From NCBI GenBank assembly GCA_917880885.1, contig OU862910.1:12164710-12228709 (forward strand): a DNA stretch of 64,000 nucleotides. The letters are read 5' to 3'. This DNA is from Limnephilus marmoratus (taxonomy: Eukaryota > Arthropoda > Insecta > Trichoptera > Limnephilidae). Position numbers and translations under genes: made by a program. Of the stretch, positions 51,285 through 61,734 are shown in pieces; within the stretch, counting starts at the first letter, position 1, and every line of letters starts with the position of its first letter. The notes beneath the pieces were generated by a model. That model ran no database searches and had not been told where the DNA came from. It was given only the letters and a program-made list of their open reading frames with translations.

Positions 51285-51690
51285 GGAAATTTTACAATAA
51301 TATAGCCCATACATCAGAATAACATACACGAGCTGTGGCATTATAAAATTTGTTTGTTGCACGCGAGCTGTTTGAAAACTGAATGTACCGGGAATGAATG
51401 TATGGAATGCGGGACGGGGAAGGGAATCTGGGAGTAGAGAGGGGAACTTGGGAGGGGGATTCGCGGGAAAAGGGAGGCGAATACGGGAGGGGGAGGGGAA
51501 CCTGGGAGGGGGAAGGGAAACTCGGGAGGAGGTTTCGAGGGACGGGGAAAGGGGGGGAGAGGGAAGGTGGAGGAATCGGAGTGGGAATGCGAGAGAGGAA
51601 GGGGATGCGGGAGAAGAAGGGGAGGCGGAAGGGGAACGGGACGAATGGGAAAGGACACGCAGGGAAAAACAATTTCTTTATTAAATGGTA
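51285..51690 (-). repeat. Rep-4 copy with expanded polypurine tract
   Basis: On the minus strand the family order holds: TGTTTTTCCCTGCGTGTCCT, a C/T tract from about 51662 down to 51405, CATTCATTCCCGGTACATTC, AGTTTTCAAACAGCTCGCGT. The plus strand is a ~255-bp G/A-rich tract of GGGAGG, GGGAAC and GGGAATCG-type units. Long frames on both strands (up to 126 codons) are artefacts of this composition. Confidence 0.8.
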
Positions 51691-51915
51691 TAAAACACAG
51701 TTTTATTGCTCGAATCTAATCAGTGCAATGAAATTGTTGCTATCCTAATTTTGTGTGGAATTTTAAAACGATCGGGCGATTTTGTCAACGGCTTTTGCCT
51801 CTGTGATATCAAAAGCATTAGTAAAGAGATTGATGTTAGCTTAACGGAATATGCGACTAACGACTGTCATTAATTATTTAAATAGAATTTTAATATAAAA
51901 CAAATACGGTACTTA
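51691..51915. other. unassigned DNA
   Basis: No gene or repeat recognised. Confidence 0.35.
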
Positions 51916-52312
51916 ACGGCCTCCGTGGTCGGGGATAAGGCTCTTGACTCACAATCCGAAAGGTCGCGGGATCGAATCCCGGCGTGCCCAAATAAATTTT
52001 ATTTGATTAATTTGTGTTATGTCAAAATTAATTTATTTAAAAATAATATTATATAGTATATTTGCGACATGTTCCAGAGTGGAAGATACTTTAAGTATCG
52101 CCTGATACCACTATTCCGAATTTAAAAATTGCTTGATTTGGCTTTAGCCGTGTTTGGTGATCAGATCTGTATAGCCAGGTACTTCTCCACCTTCCTCTAC
52201 CCATTACCTTCCCCTCCCACAATCTTCAGCCTCACAACATACCACAATTGGTAATTCCATAGTCTCACTAGCTCCAGACGGGAGCAGCTGGGACTCTTGT
52301 GAGGTATTCACA
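51916..52312 (+). mobile_element. SINE-1 copy, full structure
   Basis: Head ACGGCCTCCGTGGTCGGGGA, then TAAGGCTCTTGACTCACAAT; B box GGGATCGAATCCCGG (51971-51985). Linker TTTTATTTGATTAATTTGTG and a complete body to CCAGACGGGAGCAGCTGGGA. The anticodon-like loop (CTCACAA) would be Val-CAC-like if read as a tRNA, which is inference. Confidence 0.88.
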
Positions 52313-52326
52313 TTTAAAATAAAAGC

Positions 52327-52872
52327 TCTCCGAATGTTCGAAAATCCTCCGTGATATCTCTATTTGGAAGTTGGAATGTTCGAAAGTTCGTGATATCTCT
52401 ATTTGGAAGTTGGAATGTTCGAAAGTTCGTGATATCTCTATTTGGAAGTTGGAATGTTCGAAGGTCCGTGAAAACTCTATTTGAAAGTTGGAATGTTCGA
52501 AAGTCCGTGAGAGCTTTATTTGGAAGTTGGAATGTTCGAAAGTGCATGATAGCTCTATTTGAAAGTTGGAATGTTGGAAAGTCCGTGATAGCTCTATTCG
52601 AAATTTGGAATGTTCGAAAGTCCGTGATAGCTCTATTTGAAAGTTGAAATGTTCGAAAGTCCGTGATAGCTGTATTTGGAAGTTGGTATGTTCGAAAGTT
52701 GTTGATAGCTCTATTTGGAAGGTGAAATGTTCGAAAGTCAGTGGTAGCTGTATTTGGAATTTGTAATGTTTGAATGTCCGTGATAGCTCTATTTGGAAGT
52801 TGGAAGATTCGAAAGTCCGTGATAGCTCTATTTGGAAGTTGGAAGATTCGAAAGTCCGTGATAGCTCTATTT
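52327..52872 (-). repeat. 39-bp tandem array, ~14 units
   Basis: The unit is GATAGCTCTATTTGGAAGTT plus GGAATGTTCGAAAGTCCGT, repeated about 14 times with 1-4 substitutions each. As 39 is divisible by 3, frames stay open: the minus strand reads a 13-residue repeat NRAITDFRTFQLP for nearly 200 codons (52314-52910), and the plus strand SWNVRKSVIALFE-like for 98. No signal peptide, domain or splice evidence supports a protein, although no stop arose on the minus strand in 14 units. Confidence 0.92.
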
Positions 52873-53008
52873 GTTAGATTATAACAAAATAATGTTAAAC
52901 CTAACGCCATCTAGGATCTGTTATGCGTAGCTCAGTGTACCTACATGTTTTACTTTGTGAGAATAAATTCTTCTGTTCAAGTCTAATTACCGTGTTTCAT
53001 TAGGTTAT
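52873..53008 (+). other. 136-bp insertion within the 39-bp array, possibly a short LTR
   Basis: The array stops at CTATTTG (52872) and resumes with GAAGTTGGAATGTTCGAAAG (53009-53060). The insert starts TTAGATTATAACA and holds CGCCATCTAGG and AATAAATTCTTCTGTTC, with a polyadenylation-type hexamer, as seen in short Copia-type LTRs. Ends and duplication are not clean. Confidence 0.4.
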
Positions 53009-53060
53009 AGGAAGTTGGAATGTTCGAAAGTCCGTGATAGGTCCATTTTGATGTTGGAAG
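53009..53060 (-). repeat. last unit of the 39-bp array
   Basis: GGAAGTTGGAATGTTCGAAA, then GTCCGTGATAGGTCCATTTT, continues the array after the 136-bp interruption. Confidence 0.8.
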
Positions 53061-53597
53061 TCATATTCACGATCTTCTGGCGCTGGCCATGTTTATCACG
53101 ATTAAAAATAACGGACTCGAAATGTCAACATTCGACGCTTCTATTGGCATTTACCTGTCACACCCACCCACGCAGGCGCCAGTCTTCGCCAGATACCAGA
53201 TTAGACGAACTGCCACCAGTAGCGTAACGTCTTCTAATTTTAAGACCCCAGAAACAAAACAAAAACAGAAAAAAAACTTTTTAAACACAGTTGTGTTTTA
53301 TGTTGATTAGTCCTTAGTAAGTAAAAAGAAAAGTAAATGTACAACAACAACCTATCAAATTCATTAGAAAACATATACGGTGGAAAACATTAGCGGTACC
53401 TACCCATTTACAGTTAAAGGTATTCCAAAGAATTAATTTATTATTATTTTTTTAATGCATTTCTTTATTCACCGCTTCGAGGTTACATAATTTTGTGGAT
53501 TTTTAGACCACTGTGCTAGGTGTGTGTGCTAGAAATGGTGTGTCGTTTAAAATGCCTATTATCGATTTATAAAATATTTATGTAATAAGACACTATA
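53061..53597. other. unassigned DNA
   Basis: Frames at 53015-53227 and 53089-53310 are open but unrelated to any family I know. Confidence 0.35.
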
Positions 53598-53605
53598 ATA
53601 TTGGT

Positions 53606-53829
53606 GTTAATAAATACCTGGGCTTATATATTGATAAATATTTGACATTTAAACAACACGTACAAAAGCTAAAAACAAAAATAATCCCATTAATTGGTGT
53701 ATTTGGTAGAATTGCTCATCTTCCACCAACAGAGGTAAAGAGGGGCTTATACTTTAGCTTAATCCAGTCCCACCTAAATTATTTAATAGAAATATGGGGA
53801 AAAACATACATTACGTACTTAAACGACTT
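53606..53829 (+). pseudogene. LINE reverse-transcriptase fragment, cut by Rep-M
   Basis: The frame reads VNKYLGLYIDKYLTFKQHV, then KTKIIPLIGVFGRIAHLPP and FSLIQSHLNYLIEIWGKTY. This is the thumb region after the polymerase of a Jockey/CR1-like element, including the YLGL.ID and SHLNYLIEIWG motifs. It lacks both the catalytic region upstream and the usual tail downstream. The frame ends where the Rep-M terminal repeat begins, so the MITE is the younger insertion. I did not find the LINE resuming clearly after 54418. Confidence 0.75.
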
Positions 53830-54418
53830 ACGGGTACGGGTTATGGGTACCGCTGCCCCGGGAACCATTTATTGGATAACCAACACCTTTGCCGATAGTC
53901 GCCCCAAGTGGTTCACTACGTTTGGTGACTTAGCAGTTGTACCCGGGTTCATGGGTGAGGTTTGCCCAGATCTTGGCTTCTGATGAGTGCCCATTGGAAT
54001 CCGAGGAAAATAATTACCCCCAGGGCCTATATCATTTTTAGGGATGCTGTGGACGGACTTTTTAGGAAAGGAAGGAGAGGAAGTTCTGGGAAGGAAAGGG
54101 GTATAATTATTTAAAAGAGGTGTCCAGGAGTGACAGATGTATGAATCCATCTACCCACTGTAGTGCAAGGCGACGTTCCGAGAGAGTACGGCTGGAGAAG
54201 TCAAAGGAACTCCCTCAACCATTATATCCCGATCCGGCCTGCCATGCAGCTGGTGGGGGACGCATCCGTCGCCAAGACCCGGACAAATCTCCCTCCATGA
54301 AACCGGGCACCCCTGCTAAGTCACCAAACGTAGCGAACCACTTGAGGTGACCTAGGCAGAGGTGTTGGTTATCCAATAAATGGTTCCCGGGGGGCAGCGG
54401 CACCCACAATTGCCTCCC
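53830..54418. mobile_element. Rep-M MITE, complete with long terminal inverted repeats
   Basis: Left repeat GCTGCCCCGGGAACCATTTA, TTGGATAACCAACACC, CCAAGTGGTTCACTACGTTT, GGTGACTTAGCA. The right repeat is its reverse complement (TGCTAAGTCACCAAACGTAG, then GGTTGGTTATCC-type text and AATAAATGGTTCCCGG). About 110 bp per arm. The ~370-bp interior (GGGATGCTGTG, AGGAAGTTCTGGGAAGGAAA, CTGCCATGCAGCTGG) is shared by the other copies. Non-coding; the TSD could not be set. Confidence 0.85.
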
Positions 54419-55220
54419 AGTATGTGGAACTATGTAAAAAAAAATACTGGTATATTTGCCATGTAAAATGAATTTTCCAAGTACTTACCCTCCACATCTA
54501 CTCAATAGGTACGTTATGAAAAGCTGTAACAAAATTACGCCTTTTGAGTAAACTCAATATTATCATATTGCAAAAAATGTTGATGGAAAAAGTTATATTT
54601 AATGTTTACAATTACCCTTCTTGCGGGGTCTTGATCTATGTAATTACGCCACTGACTACAACAGTGGGTTACACAAAGTAAACATTTCAAATGGCTAAAA
54701 ACAAATCTTGATAAATACATTGGTTCGAGTTTGTTGACTTTCATCTCGATAATTTTATTAGCAAACTATTTTCTCGCTATGGAATATTTTTATTTGATTT
54801 TAAATCGGTAGGTAATCGTTAAAATCCCATATGTCAAACGTAGTGGCTGCTTGGTTAGCAACAGCATTTTTTGAGACTATAAATAAATTAAATAAGGAAC
54901 TCCTTTGAAAAATATTATGGCTTCAAAAAAATATGTTCGTACAGACCAATAAACACTGATTCTGAATATATAAGTTTTATTTGATAATATAAAACGCAGA
55001 GTTTTAAAAAAAATTAAAAAAGTCAAATTTTAATCAGATCGTAAAAACACGCCGTCAAGTTGGCATTATTGAAATTTTAGTGGTGACGTCACTGTTTGAC
55101 GTGTCGTGACATCACCGTAAAGTCATTGTATGGGAATGTATGATATGACACAAGCCATCGTATTAATTTATTCGCTTATTTACATACTGTTTATAGAGAT
55201 TTAGTTGTTGTGTTTATTGA
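54419..55220. other. AT-rich DNA, nothing recognised
   Basis: No gene or repeat partner. A 69-codon minus-strand frame at 54535-54744 has no recognisable domain. Confidence 0.35.
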
Positions 55221-55246
55221 AACATTATTTAGGCCTAAATAATGTT
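55221..55246. repeat. perfect 26-bp palindrome
   Basis: AACATTATTTAGG and its reverse complement with no spacer, centred on AGGCCT. Confidence 0.95.
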
Positions 55247-55494
55247 TAAAAATAAAGATATCTCTTATTAGTTTATCTCTATTATTGAAAATATTAAAAA
55301 ACTACTGCACAAAAAAAATGCTACTCTAGGGAGAAAACTTCGAACAACGGAATTCAAAATGGCGGCTGATTGCCCGATCCTATAGTAATTTTTCAGGAAT
55401 GATGACGTCACACGATTCACCATACATACAGTGGTTTTCGGGGGGTTTTGAAAAATTGAAACTTTGACAATTATTTTAACTATTAAAACTAACT

Positions 55495-55738
55495 ATAAAA
55501 ATAAAAATAAAAATAAAAATAAAAATAAAAATAAAAATAAAAATAAAAATAAAAATAAAAATAAAAATAAAAATAAAAATAAAAATAAAAATAAAAATAA
55601 AAATAAAAATAAAAATAAAAATAAAAATAAAAATAAAAATAAAAATAAAAATAAAAATAAAAATAAAAATAAAAATAAAAATAAAAATAAAAATAAAAAT
55701 AAAAATAAAAATAAAAATAAAAATAAAAATAAAAATAA
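55495..55738. repeat. (AAAAAT)n array, ~40 units
   Basis: Essentially perfect hexanucleotide array, directly upstream of the truncated retrotransposon copy 1. Confidence 0.97.
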
Positions 55739-57758
55739 GCTTTTTGAAAAATATTATGTCCTTTTGGAATACAGATTTGCTAGTTAATTTAAAAGGTAAG
55801 AAAATAGTAGTACCGGGCATTTCAATAAAAAGAGGGATTTTTCAAGGAGACTCATTGAGCCCTCTTTGGTTTTGCTTAGCATTAAATCCCCTTTCTAAAA
55901 TGTTAATTAAAAGCAAGTTTGGAATAAAAATTAAGGGTAATACAAGAGAGAGTAGTATAGTTTCACATCTATTATATATGGATGATATAAAATTATTTTC
56001 AAATTCTGAATCAAATTTAGAGAAAATGATTAAGGTAGTTAAAATTTTTTCAGATGATATTAAAATGACTTTTGGTTTAGATTAATGTAAAACTATCCAT
56101 ATAGAGAAAGGCAAAATTGTAGATGGAGACGAGGGTATATTTAGAAATTTCAAAATTCAAAGTATGAAAGGGGATGAGGTTTATAAATATTTAGGATACC
56201 CGCAATCGAATAGATTAGATCACACTAGTATTAAAAATGATATTAGGATTAAATTTCAAACTAGGATCAGAAAAATTTTAAAATGCAATCTATCTGCTAA
56301 AAATTTAGTAAAAGCAATAAATACTTGGGCAATACCTCTACTAACGTACTCATTTGGCATAATTAAATGGTCCAATACAGATTTAGATAGTTTAGAACGA
56401 TTAATTAGAACTACGTTAACAAAATTTAATTGCCATCATCCAAATTCAGCTATAGAACGAATTAATTTACCTAGAAATTTAGGAGGTAGAGGTGTAGTCA
56501 AAATAACATCTTTGAAACACAATCAGGTAGAAATGCTTAGAAATTTTTTCCATAGGAAAGCTAATAGCTCAGAAATGCACAAAATAATTTGCAAGGCAGA
56601 TAGAAATATTACACCTTTAAACTTATATGACGAGAATGCCAACATTCTTATAAATACTAACCAGGAATTATTAGATTCCTGGTCAAATAAAATTATTCAC
56701 GCAAAACACTTCAATTATCTCAACCAAACGTATGTTGACAAACTTTCGTCAAACAAATGGTTGAGTATTGGAGAGTTGAGCGCAGAAATAGAAGGATTTA
56801 TGCTTGCCATTCAAGATAGAGTCATTAATACTAAAAATTATAGAAAGCATATAATCAAAGATATAAATCAAATTGATGATTTATGTAGAAAATGTTTGGC
56901 TTTTCCCGAAACTATAGAACATATTATATCGGGATGTTCTATATTAGCGCCTTCCGAGTATACATTTAGGCACAATCAGGTTTTAAAAATAATTCACCAA
57001 AGTTTGGTAATTAAACATAACTTGATTGATTGCCGTAATGTAGTACCTTATTTTGAATATGAACCAAATTCATTTATAGAAAATGAATTTTATAAAATAT
57101 ATTATGATAAAACTATACTAACAGACAGAACAATTAGTCATAATAGACCTGATATAGTTTTACATGACAAAATTAAAAAAATAACTTATATCATTGATGT
57201 AGCTATTCCAAATTCCTGTAATATTCAAAAAACTATTTCTGAAAAAATAAGAAAATACACAGATTTAGGAAATGAGATTAAAAGAATTTGGCATTCTCGG
57301 ACTATAAAAATATTGCCATTTGTTATTTCGGCCACTGGCATAATACCTAGGAATCTGATTCAAAATTTAAGCATATTAGATTTGTCAAAGAATTTGTATA
57401 TAAAAATGCAAAAATCAGTCATTTTAAATACATGTAGGATTACAAAGGATTTTTTAAATATTTATATTGAGGGATCAGTAGGATTTATAGGTTCAATTAG
57501 AAATGCCACAGAGCCGAACCCTCTGATATGAAAATATCTGGAGTCGGTGAATTATATTCCCATTTGGTCTCTAGTAGGTTGACATGTTGTTCTTGTATTG
57601 TTTTGTATTTATAATACTTATATAGTGCAATTGCATAACGTGGATTCACTAGATGATCATTTGGGGAAGTGTGTGAAAGGGTTTAGTTTTTCCTTCTTTT
57701 TTTCCTTTTTTTTTTTTTTTTTTGGGGAAAATTTAACCCGGACATTTAAATCTGGTGC
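55739..57758 (+). mobile_element. R2/R4-type non-LTR retrotransposon, copy 1, 5' truncated
   Basis: About 2.0 kb: reverse-transcriptase core, linker, CCHC knuckle, restriction-like endonuclease, stop, and a 3' UTR with a T-rich tract (57685-57722), ending TTAACCCGGACATTTAAATC, then TGGTGCGT. It lies between an upstream (AAAAAT)40 and a downstream (AAAAAT)72 array. The last family-specific bases are followed at once by the hexamer, in this copy and in copy 2. Confidence 0.9.
55744..57531 (+). pseudogene. R2/R4-type retrotransposon protein: RT, CCHC knuckle, restriction-like endonuclease
   Basis: Would copy its RNA into DNA after nicking a target. Visible parts: RT block GIFQGDSLSPLWF (residues 31-43 of the first frame), then HLLYMDDIKLF with the catalytic DD (80-81); a single TAA at 56083 where FGLD*CKT would normally read Lys. 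The second frame (from 56164) gives the thumb/linker, a CCHC knuckle CRKC...EHIISGC (C241, C244, H253, C258) and an RLE-type endonuclease with RPDIV (D330), YIIDVAIP (D345), EK (360-361) and KYTDL. The RT fingers and all upstream DNA-binding motifs are lost by 5' truncation; no genuine start codon. One stop in ~595 codons means recent insertion. Assignment to the RLE-bearing R2/R4/Dong-like group is secure at group level; the clade is inference. Confidence 0.88.
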
Positions 57759-57760
57759 GT

Positions 57761-58192
57761 AAATAAAAATAAAAATAAAAATAAAAATAAAAATAAAAAT
57801 AAAAATAAAAATAAAAATAAAAATAAAAATAAAAATAAAAATAAAAATAAAAATAAAAATAAAAATAAAAATAAAAATAAAAATAAAAATAAAAATAAAA
57901 ATAAAAATAAAAATAAAAATAAAAATTAAAATAAAAATAAAAATAAAAATAAAAATAAAAATAAAAATAAAAATAAAAATAAAAATAAAAATAAAAATAA
58001 AAATAAAAATAAAAATAAAAATAAAAATAAAAATAAAAATAAAAATAAAAATAAAAATAAAAATAAAAATAAAAATAAAAATAAAAATAAAAATAAAAAT
58101 AAAAATAAAAATAAAAATAAAAATAAAAATAAAAATAAAAATAAAAATAAAAATAAAAATAAAAATAAAAATAAAAACAAAAATAAAAATAA
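57761..58192. repeat. (AAAAAT)n array, ~72 units
   Basis: Near-perfect hexamer array with isolated changes near 57926 (an extra T) and 58177 (C). It separates the two retrotransposon copies. Confidence 0.97.
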
Positions 58193-58884
58193 GTTGGTAA
58201 TTAAACATAACTTGATTGATTGCCGTAATGTAGTACCTTATTATGAATATGAACCAAATTCATTTATAGAAAATGAATTTTATAAAATATATTATGATAA
58301 AACTATACTAACAGACAGAACAATTAGTCATAATAGACCTGATATAGTTTTACATGACAAAATTAAAAAAATAACTTATATCATTGATGTAGCTATTCCA
58401 AATTCCTGTAATATTCAAAAAACTGTTTCTGAAAAAATTAGAAAATACACAGATTTAGGAAATGAGATTAAAAGAATTTGGCATTCTCGGACTATAAAAA
58501 TATTACCATTTGTTATTTCGGCCACTGGCATAATACCTAGGAATCTGATTCAAAATTTAAGCATATTAGATTTGTCAAAGAATTTGTATATAAAAATGCA
58601 AAAAGCAGTAATTTTAAATACATGTAGGATTACAAAAGATTTTTTAAATATTTATATTGAGGGATCAGTAGGATTTATAGGTTCAATTAGAAATGCCACA
58701 GAGCCGAACCCTCTGATATGAAAATATCTGGAGTCGGTGAATTATATTCCCATTTGGTCTCTAGTAGGTTGACATGTTGTTCTTGTATTGTTTTGTATTT
58801 ATAATACTTATATAGTGCAATTGCATAACGTGGATTCACTAGATGATCATTTGGGGAAGTGTATGAAAGGGTTTAGTTTTTCCT

Positions 58885-58915
<31 letters not shown>

Positions 58916-58952
58916 GGGGGGGAAATTTAACCCGGACATTTAAATCTGGTGC
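58193..58952 (+). mobile_element. R2/R4-type retrotransposon, copy 2, more strongly 5' truncated
   Basis: Starts inside the hexamer array at GTTGGTAATTAAACATAACT (equivalent to 57004 of copy 1) and ends at the same TCTGGTGC boundary. About eight differences over ~530 coding bases against copy 1, plus a longer T run (58889-58914). Confidence 0.92.
58194..58721 (+). pseudogene. R2/R4-type restriction-like endonuclease, truncated copy
   Basis: 175 codons without a stop, covering only the endonuclease and C-terminal region (RPDIV, YIIDVAIP, SEKIRKYTDL, then the SVGFIGSIRNATEPNPLI end), identical in outline to the end of copy 1. No reverse transcriptase or zinc knuckle, so it cannot mobilise itself. 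The frame enters from the hexamer array; there is no native start. Changes from copy 1 include F to Y before EYEPNSF, I to V in the TVSEKI segment, and S to A in the MQKAVIL segment. Confidence 0.88.
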
Positions 58953-59002
58953 ATAAAAATAAAAATAAAAATAAAAATAAAAATAAAAATAAAAATAAAA
59001 AT
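58953..59002. repeat. (AAAAAT)n array, ~8 units
   Basis: Hexamer tail directly after copy 2, followed by unrelated sequence. Confidence 0.95.
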
Positions 59003-59940
59003 GCAGTTATGTAAGTTAGAAGGTCATTATTCATTAAAAAAATTGGACTGGAGTTCTCTATTGTCACATATTCATCAATAGGTTGCGTTTTGAAGGCGTA
59101 AAATCGTGAGACTCACATTCAATTTTGCTGAAAAAATATGTGTAAATTATCGATTGCTATGCAAAAGAATTCATTTTAATAATACTTGTAATGTATTGGA
59201 GCTTGCATATATGCAGACGGTGTTCTTTACTAGAACACAATGGTTTAATGTGGGGATTGTGGTTATACTGGTTACGCCATGTAATTATTTAATAAGGATT
59301 TTTTTTTATTTATGTCTTTTCTTTCTCTCTTTCTTCTCTTTCTCAGTACTACACACTTATATGCTCTATATTTTATTTTGTTTATTATTATTTCGGTTAT
59401 TTCACTAACAGCATCTCCATCTAGTAATAACAATAACTAAATCTTAAGAACATTTTTAATTGGATTGTTAAGGCTCCGCAACCGGTATCGAAAAGAAGAA
59501 GATGGAGAGATACGAAATTACGAATGTTAGAGGAGAGCGCTAACATTTAAAGCGACAAAATCGATGCGAAAATTGCGAAAATGTTTAATAAAACACGACT
59601 CGTTTAAAATAGAGCAAAAATCTCGCGGACATTGTCTTAAACAGTATTTAAAGAAACACTGTGATTTTTTCATACATATAACTTGTAAAATAACTGAAAC
59701 AAACGTGTTTATAATAATTTTTGGAGTATGTTTTGCGATTTTTTTCTATCGAGGGAATTTTATGTAATTTGCGTTTTGGCGCATGCAATGTCTAGATATT
59801 ATCTTCAAGTATAACATATATTTTTTAAGGGCTTTAAAACTTAACCTGATTAAGGGAGATATGTAAGAAATCGGTAGAAATTCGGGTTGCGGGCCCTTAA
59901 TATCTATGCACATCCCAATGGCGAATTCATAAATGTAACC
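59003..59940. other. unassigned DNA
   Basis: A 100-codon frame at 59106-59408 is hydrophobic in its C-terminal half because of T-rich DNA. No family recognised. Confidence 0.35.
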
Positions 59941-60343
59941 GACGACCTCCGTAGTCCAGTGGGTAAGACTCTTGACTCACAATCCGGAGGTCGCGGGTTC
60001 GAACCCGGCATGCGCAAATAAATTTTATTTGATTAATTTGTGTTATTTCACAATTAATTCATTTAAAATAATATATAGTATATTTGCGGCATGTTCCAGA
60101 GTGGAAGATACTATCAGTATCCCCTTGGTGTAAGACCACCATTCAGAATTGAAACGTTGCTTGAAAATGGCTTTAGCCGTGTTTGGTGACCAGATCTGAA
60201 TAGCCAGGTACTTCCCAACCGTCCTCTTCCCCACCTCCTTCCCCTCCCCACTACCTTCAGCCTCACAACATACCCCAATTGGGGATGCCATAGTCTCACT
60301 GGCTCCAGACGGGAGCAGTTGAGATTCTTGTGCGGTTTTCACT
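59941..60343 (+). mobile_element. SINE-1 copy, full structure, best preserved head
   Basis: Head GACGACCTCCGTAGTCCAGT, then GGGTAAGACTCTTGACTCAC; B box GGGTTCGAACCCGG (59996-60009), a perfect T-arm palindrome. Linker TTTATTTGATTAATTTGTGT, full body and an A-run tail. It is very similar to the truncated copy at 1119. Confidence 0.9.
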
Positions 60344-60344
60344 G

Positions 60345-61384
60345 AAAAAAAAAAAACCACTCTATAAATGTTTGAAACAACTAACTAAATAAAAAAAAAT
60401 GAGAAAGTCTAATTATGCACCTTGTATACCTTCTTCTTATTATTATTATATATAATTATATCTTCTTCCAAAATTTTGTCGTACGAAATTATATCTAAAT
60501 TGACTTGATACGTCGCGTCGTTATCCTATAAGAAAACAAGTACAAAATGTTTATTGTGGAACATGTTAATAATGATAAAATTACTTAGCTTTTCAATAGT
60601 TATTATTTTTACTAATTGAGTTTCTGATGATATCTCCAAGTTGATTTGATTGATGAAAAGTGTAAGGCGAGAAAGCTTTTCGTCAGAGGAAATACGTTTA
60701 ATTAATGTAACCGGTATTTTTGGTTGAGAAAACAAATAACTTTCTTTTCAACAAAAACTTTACTTCGCACAAAATAATAATTGAACCAATTTAATAAGTT
60801 GGATACAACAGATTGATTTCAACGTACATAATCATTTCAAAATTTTTAAATGTTTCAATTGTGCATTTGAAGCAAGCCTTGTTAATTTAACAAATTAATG
60901 CGATGACAGATTCAGTAATTACATTGAATTTCCGCTAATTAAAAACCACCACACGTTCAAAGAATGAAGTCTATGACTATCTTACAAATATAAGAATACA
61001 AACTATTTTCTACCCATTATTCCTATGCAGTCTTGCTTATCTTAATGTAAGCTTAATTTGCTCTAATGGCCTTACTATGAATTAAAAAGCGCTAGTCAAT
61101 TGAAGAAAAGATAGTGATGATACACTAATGAATTCAATCCATGATTCAGTTGCATGACTGTACATTTTTAAGGAAACCACAGAGTAATTTAAAAAGCCAC
61201 AAACAATTAATTTTGATTAAATTGCTGATTGATTAGAAGGACACACATTTGTTTACTAGTCAAATCCTATATTACACATAAAAAAATACAAAATGGCGGT
61301 GAATTCTAATGACGCATTGATACAAATAAACAATTGAAGCTCTCAGATCATATTTTGTCAGAGGGTCAAAATATATATATTTTT
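60345..61384. other. AT-rich DNA, nothing recognised
   Basis: No gene or repeat partner seen. Confidence 0.4.
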
Positions 61385-61722
61385 TTTTTACATGAGCTCC
61401 ACACAGGAGGCCCAGAGGAAAATAATTTCTCTCAGGGCCTATGTCATCTTTGGGGATGCTGTGTGGAGGGTTTTTTTAAAGGAAAAGAAGGAGAAGAGAG
61501 TTCTGAGAAGGAAAAGGGTTTAAGGGGTGGGTAGGAATATGGGGTTCAGTGTGTCCAGGTCATCAGCCTCCAAGACCTAGACAAACCTCACCCCATGGAC
61601 CCGGGCACCCCTGCTAAATCAACAAACGTAGCGAACCACTTGGGATGACCTGTGGCAGAGGTGTTGGTTATCCAATAAAGGTTCCCGGGGCGGCGGTACC
61701 CATTCCCGCCTCCCAAATTGTA
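61385..61722 (+). mobile_element. Rep-M MITE copy
   Basis: GAGCTCCACACAGGAGGCCC, TCAGGGCCTATGTCATCTTT, GGGGATGCTGTGTGGAGGGT, GACAAACCTCACCCCATGGA and the right terminal repeat (ACTTGGGATGACCTGTGGCA, then GGTTCCCGGGGCGGCGGTAC). Same left boundary type as the 10100 copy; part of the interior is deleted near 61555. Confidence 0.75.
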
Positions 61723-61734
61723 CGATAAAATCAA

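Noticed and set aside
51292..51684. Pro/Ser-rich and Gly/Arg-rich frames of 96-126 codons on both strands
   Set aside because: They are produced by the polypurine/polypyrimidine tract of a Rep-4 copy and are open on both strands at once.
52954..53008. Copia LTR end with target duplication
   Set aside because: The end TTTCA does not abut the resumed array, and no 5-bp duplication could be matched, so only a low-confidence note is kept.
57657..58208. 183-codon frame rich in Phe-Ile repeats over the hexamer array
   Set aside because: It is the translation of (AAAAAT)n; a 6-bp repeat without a stop stays open indefinitely. The same applies to 55464-55787.
59941..60012. Functional tRNA gene
   Set aside because: A and B boxes are good, but the acceptor stem does not pair over 7 bp, the anticodon stem has mismatches, and the same head recurs at 29274 and 51916 joined to the SINE-1 body.
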